From assembly GCA_029204225.1 (NCBI GenBank), contig CM055094.1:9031234-9095233 (forward strand): a stretch of DNA of 64,000 nucleotides, given 5' to 3'. A program made the position numbers and the translations under genes. This DNA comes from Diphasiastrum complanatum. Lineage: Eukaryota > Streptophyta > Lycopodiopsida > Lycopodiales > Lycopodiaceae. The notes under the pieces are model-generated. The model saw only the letters and a program-made list of their open reading frames with translations, did not search any database and was not told the origin of the DNA. This document shows positions 55,819-64,000 of the stretch, piece after piece. How positions within the stretch are numbered: position 1 is the first letter of the stretch; each line of letters begins with the position of its first letter.

Positions 55819-57654
55819 AAGTACAAGTGCATTTAAGGCATTGATCTAAACTATACCCAAATTGGCAAGTTTTTGGAAACAAGCTAATATTGAGGTAGTG
55901 AGGCTGAATGGATAGCTAGAACCATCATATTTGTACCAAATCTTGCTGTGGGCTGCAGGTGTACTTTCCACACGTGTGGGGAAGTACAGAACCTGTTTTT
56001 GATAGTAAAATTCAGTTTGGTGCATTTTGAGCTTCATACACCCAATTTTGAGTCAATTTAGTGCATTTTTCAAGCTTTCACTTGCATTGTTTCTATTCCA
56101 TTGACTTGTTCTTGGTTTAGATCAATCATATAGATGGATTAAATCTTGTTTACAGTACATTGAATTTGATTCTCTGATTTTTTGAGTGTACATTGAAGTT
56201 GAGAGAGAAAGAGTGCTATAAACCAAAGATTAAGGAGTGATTTGCAAGGGGGGAGATTGAAATCCATTATACCTTCATTCTAGATTTGTTCAAGAGTGAA
56301 AGGGCTGAGTCTAGAAGCATCTAAATGCTAGAAGACACTCTTGGATCAGTCCTCCAAGTGAAATCTTAGTGAATTTCTAAAGCACAAATACTCATAAAGG
56401 CAAAATCTACCTATACAAGGTGATAAGAATTGTTGGCAAGTACTAGGAGAAAAATTTGAGATCCAAGTCACATTGTTCACCCCTACTCAAGTGTGTGAGT
56501 GTGGTTTTTGGGTTGAATTAAAGTCATAAAGGTGAGTGAGGCATATGTGTTGTGGTTGATCCAAAATTTTCAAGAGATCCTTCCTTTGTAGAGGGCAAGA
56601 ACTAGTAACTCAATTCTTGACTTTGGTGGAAAATTTGTCTTCTTCATTGTGATCAAATATTGCTAAGTGGCATTAGCTCTTTGTAAGCAAATATCTTAGT
56701 GAGAGAGAAGTATTACATTTCTGAAAATTTGAATTTCATTCCAACTCTAAAGAACTAGAGTCATTGGTACTTGGTGGAGTCCAATAGGGATGAATGAATT
56801 CAATTTTTTGAGCAAAATTTTGACATTATATGTATGAAACTCAAATAATTTCTATTCAAATTTCTTTGTGAGAGTGTGAGGGTCAAGTTGTGATCCCATT
56901 GGGAGTCTAGAACAGGGAGGAGTCCATATTTGAGTGTTCATACATGATTGGGATCTTTGTGAATCTCTAGATGTCTAATTTTAAAGCTTGGTGAAAAATT
57001 ATTGACATAGATTGTTATCAAACCATTTCATGTCCATTCCAAATCTCAAGAGTGAGATTCTTTGGGTCAAGAGGGATTCCAAAAGGGGTGATTGGATCTG
57101 ATCTTTGTGTGTTTGAATCAAGTATACATGTCAAGTTTTTGTGATCTAGTGTAGATCCTTTTTTTGTGAAAATTAGTGGTTTAATTTGTTGTCAAATCAA
57201 ATCAAATTCAATCCAAATCTCAAGAGTGAGATTATTTGGGTCAAGAGTGATTTTAAAAGAAGTGACTAAGTTTGATTTTCAAATATTTGAAACAAAACCC
57301 ATACTTTGTTCAAGAATCTCAAAAGTTGAGAGAACTAGTCAAGAGAAAAGGAAAATCTAGGTGTCAAGTCTTTTCAAATCCATTCCAACTCTCAAGAGGA
57401 AGATTCATTGGTATTTGTTGAGTCCAATAGGGGTGTTTGGATCTGATTTTTGTGATTTGATAGAGTGCTTCTGTCTTAGAGATCAAAGAAAAGATTAGTT
57501 TCCAATTGACTAGGTTGAAAGAGATACGATTCAAAATTTGTGGTCTAGATCTTGTGTAGATCCTTCTAGATTGTTGAATGTGTTCAAATCTAGTTTCTTG
57601 AGAGTCACAAATCACATTTTGAAAAGTCATATCACTAGGTTTTACTTCCTCATC
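55819..57654 (+). other. Leader of element N, 1.8 kb
   Basis: No sense gene is recognised. It contains a loose internal repeat: 'ctcaagagtgagatt(c/a)tttgggtcaagag' near 57046-57073 and 57222-57248, with related words ('tccaatagggatg', 'tccaataggggtg') near 56781 and 57422. It resembles in style the repeat-rich leader of element 1. Confidence 0.6.
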
Positions 57655-58100
57655 ATGGCATCAATAGGTGGCAACCTATTGGAGGCAAGTAAGGATCCTA
57701 AATGCAACCTTTGTGGCAAGAGAGATTGTTTTGTCTCAAGATGCTACAAAATGAAGATCAATCCATCCAAAGAGAAGCAAAGAAAGGGGGCCGAGGTGAA
57801 GGATGGAGCTTCAAGTTCAAAGTGAAAAGGCAAGAAGGACAAATCCAAGGAAAGGTGTTTCCTTTGTGGAAAGATGCATGAGGCTTGGAGTCTCACAAGG
57901 ACTTACAAGATTTGTCTTCAAAAGTCCATCATCACACATTTCAAACCTTTTGAAGTTTTGCATTTGAAAGTGAATTTTTTGGTTCAAGATGCAAAGATAG
58001 ATGTCACTTGGATTTATTTCATGTCCTTTAAAAAGCATTTTGCTTAGAACTTTAGAAAAGTTCAAATTTATTGTTATGATCCAAGAGAAACCAAGAAAGA
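57655..58100 (+). CDS. Element N ORF1, Gag-like with cysteine motifs
   Basis: Starts MASIGGNLLEASKDPKCNLC, like the copia Gag start of element 1 (MASNGGIMLESSERL). It lacks the whole capsid region, so it seems to be a Gag with an internal deletion. CNLCGKRDCFVSRCYK resembles a CCHC knuckle in which the His position is not matched. One stop (TGA at 57823-57825) is followed by KDKSKERCFLCGKMHEAW, a second partial knuckle, and the frame continues to about 58048. The role would be RNA binding if made, but as it stands it is broken. Confidence 0.5.
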
Positions 58101-58144
58101 TTAAGGAGAAATCACAAAATGAAAATAGTTTCATTTAGGCTCTC

Positions 58145-58534
58145 ATGAAATCTTATGAAGAACTATTTTGCTTTGAAGAGATTTTTGTATCTCAAAGGTG
58201 GATTAAGGCAATACTAGTTGAGTGTGATGCCTTAATAGATAGCAAAGCATGTTTTCCTTGTAAACTTACATTGAATATGAAGTCGAGGAAATGGAAATGT
58301 CTTCATAATGTATTTTTTGTTGGTTTCAATAAGGTCATGAATGATGTGTTCATTTATAATGTTGAAGATTGTAAATTTTCAATTTTAAAGGCAAGTTGTA
58401 AACTTCTTATGAGAATAAGTGAAGCATCCAAAGTGGACACTTATATCCATAAGCAAGTAGTTAGCCTTATTGAGATGGAAATACTTCTTGATTTCAATAT
58501 TAGAAAAATCATGCCAAGTTGTGGTGATTTTTAG
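58145..58534 (+). CDS. Element N ORF2, unknown, repeat unit a
   Basis: 129 residues, starting MKSYEELFCFEEIFVSQRW. No family recognised. It aligns with the middle of the next ORF: FCFEEIFVSQRWIKA corresponds to ICFSETFASQSWSKG, and YIHKQVVSLIEMEI to YLHNEVSSLIRYEI. It is therefore one unit of an internal duplication. The stop is followed 36 bp later by ORF3 in another frame. Confidence 0.55.
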   Translation: MKSYEELFCFEEIFVSQRWIKAILVECDALIDSKACFPCKLTLNMKSRKWKCLHNVFFVGFNKVMNDVFIYNVEDCKFSILKASCKLLMRISEASKVDTYIHKQVVSLIEMEILLDFNIRKIMPSCGDF

Positions 58535-58570
58535 ACTTATGGTTCTAGAATAAGTAATGTTGATAATCAT

Positions 58571-59467
58571 ATGAAGTGCACATTATATGATCATGTTTGT
58601 TGTGATCATTTTAAGACATGGAGGTCTCGGATTTCCATCAAGGAGGAGCACCAAGGAGTTGATCTTGAGGAGTCATCTCGAGGTTCAAGTGTGCCAAGGA
58701 TTGAGGAGGAGAGTCCTTCTCAAGTTGTGATTACAAGAAGAATATCAAGAGACATGGTTGAGCTCATATGGCTCACATTTCAAGGGAAAGAGGAGCACAT
58801 TTCAAGTGGTATACGTCTCATGCTTGCTTCTCTTATGTCATTTGATGAATCAATTTGCTTTAGTGAGACTTTTGCATCTCAAAGTTGGAGTAAAGGTGTC
58901 TCTCTTGAGAACATAGTCGATGTTCTTAATGATATGAAATTGATTTTAGATCAATTAGAAAGCAAATGGTTATTTCATCAAATGTATGTTCTTGAGTCTT
59001 GCAAGAGCAAGAGTGAGTTGTCCACTCATAGTATGAAAAATTGTCTTTTTTCATGTATTGAGGCAAATTGTAAACCCTTTATGAGAGAAAGTGAATCATC
59101 CTCTAAGGAAACTTATCTCCATAATGAAGTATCTAGCCTCATTAGATATGAGATTAGCATGGTTACCAAGCATGAAGATATGATACAAACTCTTTGTTAT
59201 TATAGCATGCATAGTCTTGCCAATGTTGATGAGCCTAATCCTCGAGATCTTGGTAACATGATGTTGGATCTTTGTGATCCTCATGAGTCAAGAAGGACTC
59301 TTTATTTTCTCATGGAGTTGCAGCTATTTTCAAGGAGGAGGAGCTTTTGGATCAACCATATGCTTCAAGGATGGAACAAATCAATGAAAGAGGTGCTAGG
59401 ATGGTGCAAAGCTCTCAAGTTCATCAAAAAAGTCAACATCAAAGAGGCATTATCATGGATATGGTGA
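58571..59467 (+). CDS. Element N ORF3, unknown, repeat unit b
   Basis: An uninterrupted 298-codon frame, the longest in the element. The first part is charged (EEHQGVDLEESSRGSS, EEESPSQVV). Residues about 85-225 are homologous to ORF2. The tail reads LYFLMELQLFSRRRSFWINHMLQGWNK...EALSWIW. I recognise no known domain; it has no protease, integrase, RT or transposase motif. It ends 92 bp before the 3' LTR. It could be a captured host fragment or a Gag-like accessory protein, but a chance frame is less likely because of the duplication. Confidence 0.55.
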   Translation: MKCTLYDHVCCDHFKTWRSRISIKEEHQGVDLEESSRGSSVPRIEEESPSQVVITRRISRDMVELIWLTFQGKEEHISSGIRLMLASLMSFDESICFSETFASQSWSKGVSLENIVDVLNDMKLILDQLESKWLFHQMYVLESCKSKSELSTHSMKNCLFSCIEANCKPFMRESESSSKETYLHNEVSSLIRYEISMVTKHEDMIQTLCYYSMHSLANVDEPNPRDLGNMMLDLCDPHESRRTLYFLMELQLFSRRRSFWINHMLQGWNKSMKEVLGWCKALKFIKKVNIKEALSWIW

Positions 59468-59558
59468 TTTCGGATCGACATCAAGCTAATTGGCTGATCT
59501 TCACACCTTTGAACTAGCAAGGATCCATATTTGAAGACCAATTCAGCCCATGGAGAAG

Positions 59559-60403
59559 TGTTAAAATTGGAAAAAGCTAACTTGATCAAATCTTGTAAAC
59601 ACCATTATGAGTAGTACATATCATCATTAGACATGTGTGGAGCCTGTTCTCACGTGTGAAATAAATGCATTTATCATTTAGATGAGTCATATAGGTTGTA
59701 CATACCATTTCATTTAAGATTTAGTGGCTAAAATGGCCAAAATCTAGTTTTCTAGCTATATGCCACTTGGCATCATTTTATTGGTAGGAAAAGCTATTTC
59801 ACATGGATAGGAGTGATCTCACATGTGCCAAGGACTGCTCACATGTGTGAAAACATCAGTAGTAGGTGAGATCCAACTTGTAGTGGATATTTGTGCAAGT
59901 CCCTATAAATTAGGAAAATTGCCTAAAATCAAGGGAGGTGGCTATTAGGAAACTTGGTCCATGTGCCATATTGATGATTATTGGTGGATCCTTTGATGAG
60001 TAGGCACTCTCACACGTGCCAAATCAGCTGAGTAAGCATCAGCTCTTGTGTATATATGGTGGCTCATTTGGCCATAATTGACAAGAAAGCTAAATCTTGG
60101 TTTTGGTGCATTTCTTGAGTAATCTCTCCATTTGTCTTGTGATTTTATGCTTCTAATGGTTTCTAAGCTTAGTGTACTTCATTATTTGCTGGTAGTCCAT
60201 ACTCTGACAGGTCTTCACACGTGTGAAACCATCAAGTACAAGTTTTGATCATATTTGATTGTTCTTGTTAGATTTGTTGATGTAGATTTGATCTAGTGCC
60301 TTCTAATCTTGTGTAGATTGGTAGATCAATCTAATCTAACACCCAATCACACTTGTGGATCTGATTTGGATCCATTCTTGGTCCTTTTTGCTGTACTTTC
60401 ACA
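59559..60403 (+). repeat. 3' LTR of element N
   Basis: 845 bp, matching 54957-55805 with about ten substitutions and a 4-bp gap near 59945. It ends CTTTCACA, followed by CCTTT. Confidence 0.95.
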
Positions 60404-62740
60404 CCTTTTCTGCCTCAGTTTGAGGAGATTGTTTCTTTGATAGCTTTAGTCCAGGGTCGAGTGAAAAGAGACTGGGTTTGCAGGTGGACATTCCATACTT
60501 TTCCAGCACGTTGTTGAGATATCGTTGTTGACTGATAAAGATCAATCTAGTGGGCCGATCTTGTTGAATTTGGATTTCGAGACAATAGTGGGCTGGACCC
60601 ATGTCAATCATCTTGTATTCTTGGGCTAGCATGCATTTTGTATCCTTCATCAGATTCAGATTATTACTGAATAAGAGTGTATCATCTACGTAGAGAGTGA
60701 TGATGATAAAGTAATCTGATACTACAGACTTGAAATAGACATTCGTAATCATCTATCAAAATGTGTTGATCTTCTAGAACCAGGCTCTAGGTGACTATTT
60801 CAACCCATAGAGCGCCTTGTAGATTTTGCATACAAGGTGTTGTTGCTTGTCATTGAGTTCATATCCATCTGGCTACGTCATGTAGATTTCCTCTTCAATG
60901 GTTCCACTGAGAAAAGCGATCTGGACATCCATCTGGTGGACTTCAAGATCTGCTGTGGCTGCAAAGGAGAGGAGTAGGTGGATCAAAGCATGTTTGACAA
61001 CTGGGTTGAAGGTTTTGAGTAATCCAGATTTGAAATCTAGGAAAAGCCTTTGGTGACTAGTCTGGCCTTGTAACGATTTAGCCTTCCTTCAGCGTCGTAC
61101 TTTGCCTTGAATATCCATTTGCATGGAATTGGTTTCCAGTCCTTTGGCAGCTTAGTGAGTGTCCATGTTTGATTCTCTATGAGAGAATCGAATTTGGTGT
61201 CCATCGCTGCTGTCCACTGGTCAGCATCAGGAGTAGACATCGCCTCAGCAATTGTGCTTGGTTCCTGCATGAAGTAGCAAGCCGGATCATCCATAAATTT
61301 GGATGGTGGCTGTCTGGACCTGTTTGACCTTCTGAGTTGAACTTTGGTCCTCTGATGTGGGTTGACTCGTTGAGGTTCTGACTCATTGTCTGAGTCATTG
61401 TTGTTATTCAGTAGTTGAATTCTTGGAACAAAACTGTTTGGTTGCTCAATTCTTGGGTCGGAATTATCAGCGGCTTTTCCTTTGTGGTCGATAAAGTAGT
61501 CTTCCATAAAAATGACATCTCTATTGGTGAATGCCTTCTTGGTATCCAAATTGTAGAGCTTGTATGCCTTGTGATTTGGGGAATAGCCAATGAAAATCGT
61601 TTTCCTACTCTTGTCATCTGAGCTTTCTTCTTAGATCCTCAGGGATCTAAGCGAAAGCGATGCATCCAAACACTCGAATATGTTTGAGTGATGGTTTTGA
61701 TCATGTCTACACCTCATAAGGTGTCTTGCCATTCAAGGCTTTGGTGATGGATCGATTCTATAAGTAGGTGGTTGTAGTAACAGCTTTTGCCCAGAATTCT
61801 TTTGGAAGAGAGGCATGGGCCATCATGCTCTTGGCACTCTTGATGAGTGTCCGATTCTTCTGCTCAGCTACACCATTAGACTTAGGTGAGTAGCTAGTTG
61901 TATATTGTTGAAGTATCTCGTTGGCCTTGCAAAACCCCTTGAATTCTGTGGAGATATACTCCCCCCCTCCATCTGTGCATAGTGCCTTGATCTTCCTCTG
62001 GGTCTGGTTCTCTGCAGATGCCTTGAACTGCATGAATAACTTGAATGCTTCATACTTGTTCTTCAGATAGTAGGTTGCAGTCCTTCGAGCGAAGTCGTCG
62101 ATGAAGATTAGGAAATAGAGAGCTGCCCCTGTGGAGGCAGTCTGCATCAGGCCACAAATGTCGTTGTGTACAAGGTCAAGCAAGCCCTTGGATGTATGAA
62201 CTGAGTCTGAACTGAAGGGACTCCTAGCATGCTTGTTGATAATGCAGCTTTCACATGGAGAAGTTGGCTTGCTTACTGAAGGCAGGTCTTGTAGTAGACT
62301 TTGCATTGACATTTGTTGAGTATTGTTGAAGTTAAGATGGCCAAGTCTAAAATACCACAGCATATTAGTTGATTCAGAAGTGGTTGTGTAAAGAACTTGA
62401 CTGTTATAAGAATAGCAATGGCTAAGTTTGTATAGATAGCTGCGTCTTCTTCCATAGGCTAGAACCTTCCGATATTTGTCAAAAATTGTGCAACCTTATG
62501 TATCGAATTCGACCCTCCGACCTGAATCAGTGATTATGCTAACTGAGAGCAGACTCTTGGTCAGATTTGAAATGTGGAGAACGTTGGACAACAGCTTGAT
62601 GAGCTTTCTCCAAGTTGCACAACTCGAGAGTGGGTGAATGACTTGAAACAGTCACGATGGTGAGTCATGAGTTGAGTTGATTTGGAGACCCTAAACCAGA
62701 AATCGATATCATGTTGTTCTCTGACTTTGGTCATGAAAGT
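60404..62740 (-). pseudogene. Copia M protease remnant to RT, proximal piece
   Basis: Read from 62740 down: a protease remnant (MTHHRDCF near 62670), integrase finger WYFRLGHLNFNN (62360), CESCIINKHARSP, core IFIDDFARR, CTDGGGEYISTEF and KSNGVAEQKNRT (62363-61758, open). Integrase C-terminal parts are in shifted frames, then RT (61549-61037) with KARLVTKGFS, a shift, and ITLYVDDTLLFSNN (60700-60660). The frame runs to KKQSPQTEAEKV at 60404, where element N interrupts it. Gag and the 5' LTR are absent. It resembles copia H. Confidence 0.88.
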
Positions 62741-62824
62741 ATTGAGGTTACAAGGCATGGCCAAAAATAAGCTAGGTAAAGAAAGGGGTTAAATACTTTA
62801 ATCTTCTTGTTTGATCATGGTTTT

Positions 62825-62957
62825 CATTTTTAATAGAAGAGGGATATTCTTCTTTTATCCAACCTTCATAGGAGAGAACGAAACTGAACATCATTTTTAA
62901 TAGAAGAGGGATATTCTTCTTTTATCCAACCTTCATAGGAGAGAACGAAACTGAACT
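62825..62957 (+). repeat. 67-bp perfect tandem duplication
   Basis: The unit beginning CATTTTTAATAGAAGAGGG and ending GAACGAAACTGAAC occurs twice in a row, at 62825 and 62892, without a visible difference, so it is recent. The surrounding sequence is non-coding. Confidence 0.92.
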
Positions 62958-63026
62958 GAAACTTTAGTTTGAAAATTTTGAAACCCTCAAAGACAATGGA
63001 CCCTTTCAAATCTTCTTGTTAAAATT

Positions 63027-63569
63027 TTTTAATGAAATTAAGGGCATTTGTTTCCCGAATACCTCTTCAGAGACCTTCACTTTCAATCCAACGATGGGAT
63101 TTCTTCCAACGATCTGGATTCCCTTGGATCCCAACTGTCGATTGGCCTTTGGTTAAATCCTACGGCCACGCAGCAGTTCGCGGGCCAAAACGTAGTCACC
63201 TTCTCCTCTCTTACTCAACTATGGAAATGATGGCTTACCAAGGTTTCAAAAACCCACACAATCATTTCAGCTCTTCTCCATCTACAGCTCACGGCCATCT
63301 ACGGCCTCCTGTCAGTTGATACTCATTACTGGGGCGCCCTCCATGCTGCTTTTACAGACCTCAAAAACACGGTCTACAAAGAGAGATCCATGATTTTATC
63401 AGTGAAAACCCTCGTAGCTTATAAAAAGGAGGATATCTTGAGCTTTTCTCCGATTTTTTCTAAGTTTTTTTCGCTTGCAGCTACCTGGCTGAGGGCTCCC
63501 TTCACCTGGTCCAATTTAAGACTCATCGATTGGTGCCAAATGGCTGCTAACAGTACAATTCTCTGAGAA
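63027..63569 (+). pseudogene. Unknown ORF with one in-frame stop
   Basis: From 63048 a frame reads MFPEYLFRDLHFQSNDGISS...VVTFSSLTQLWK. It has a TGA at 63228-63230, then continues in the same frame for 112 more codons (WLTKVSKTHTIISALLHLQL...WGALHAAFTDLKNTVYKERS...LRAPFTWSNLRLIDWCQM). I recognise no family. It may be a decayed gene exon or chance. Confidence 0.3.
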
Positions 63570-64000
63570 ATTCGTCTGTGACACAGGACCTTGAAACCTT
63601 CTCTGTGTGCAGTTATATTGTCAAACAACATCAGCACAAAAGCCAAGACCAACTTTAAGATAGAAACAGCAAATCACATTCAAAATTGTCTAAGTGGAAT
63701 TACTCTATTTAAAAACATATGTCAATATATGCATAGTGTTTTCTCTTTAAGGCAGTCCTACATGGCAAAGGCTGTCATCGACGAGACCAGGTCCCGACGT
63801 GTGTGGTGTTATGCCGCACTTGCATGACAAATTGCTCATAATGTTGTAACGTGTGTACACAATTAAGATTAGAAAGTACTTTACCGATAAAATACCTAAG
63901 CTTTCAATTCTAACAATTAAAAGTTAGCACAACAAACCGCAAACATGAAATGTTCTATGAAACACTGCAAAACCACAACACACCGTAACATCACAAAAAC
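63570..64000. other. End of window, no gene recognised
   Basis: AT-rich sequence with short ORFs only. No RNA gene or repeat seen. Confidence 0.4.

Larger units (their letters stand above)
54957..60403 (+). mobile_element. Element N: non-autonomous LTR retrotransposon
   Basis: 5447 bp, with 849- and 845-bp LTRs, and the target duplication CCTTT at 54952-54956 and 60404-60408. It has a perfect initiator-Met-type primer site and splits the RT/RNase H of copia M. The 3753-bp interior contains no recognisable protease, integrase or RT. Instead it has a cysteine-motif ORF and two unknown ORFs. The LTRs differ at about ten positions plus a 4-bp gap, so it is older than element 1 but still young. 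It is probably mobilised by a copia relative (inference from the primer site and 5-bp duplication). Confidence 0.93.

Overview
The window looks like gene-poor nuclear DNA from a land plant with a large, retrotransposon-rich genome. The evidence is many Ty1/copia and a few Ty3/gypsy elements whose primer-binding sites match plant initiator-Met tRNA (TGGTATCAGAGC and variants), several small inverted-repeat elements, (CT)n microsatellites, and one host gene family: a small (10-cysteine) thaumatin-like protein with two introns. The species cannot be told from the sequence. Identities and divergences quoted here were judged by eye.

Layout. 590-7020 is a complete, apparently very young copia element with two 655-bp LTRs that look identical, a 5-bp target duplication and one open 1317-codon gag-pol. 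7.1-11.7 kb holds a CT microsatellite, gypsy and copia scraps, an LTR-like piece and a GC-rich inverted-repeat element. 11.75-20.16 kb is a pile-up of degraded elements: copia A (minus), copia B (plus) and a gypsy/copia chimera C (plus). 20.85-22.69 kb is the thaumatin-like gene (minus strand) with its promoter. 23.4-27.7 kb holds copia D (same family as B) fused to gypsy E. 28.0-30.4 kb has two head-to-head copies of one LTR around a coiled-coil ORF remnant. 30.4-34.1 kb holds copia G and H. 35.2-38.5 kb is copia K, broken by two tRNA-like SINE insertions and by a 1.8-kb fold-back element. 38.5-40.5 kb holds a gag scrap and copia L.

40.7-43.4 kb carries a second, inverted and broken copy of the thaumatin-like locus, with three small insertions. 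43.7-53.1 kb contains three copies (minus, plus, minus) of an unrecognised protein-coding repeat (P1, P2, P3). Each is followed by the same hairpin/purine tract and a TGTTGG/TGTTGC-type end, like the 3' end of an LTR retroelement. P1 and P3 lie in a direct segmental duplication; the P3 side also has a degenerate ~290-bp repeat array and a 213-bp (CT)n tract. 54.2-62.7 kb is copia M (minus), split by N, a complete 5.4-kb LTR element (849/845-bp LTRs, target duplication CCTTT) that lacks pol and encodes unknown ORFs with an internal repeat.

Only the copia gag-pol at 2417-6370 and the thaumatin-like gene look intact as protein genes. Elements N and the P family are the best candidates for something undescribed: retroelement-like units carrying non-standard proteins, presumably mobilised in trans by autonomous copia relatives.
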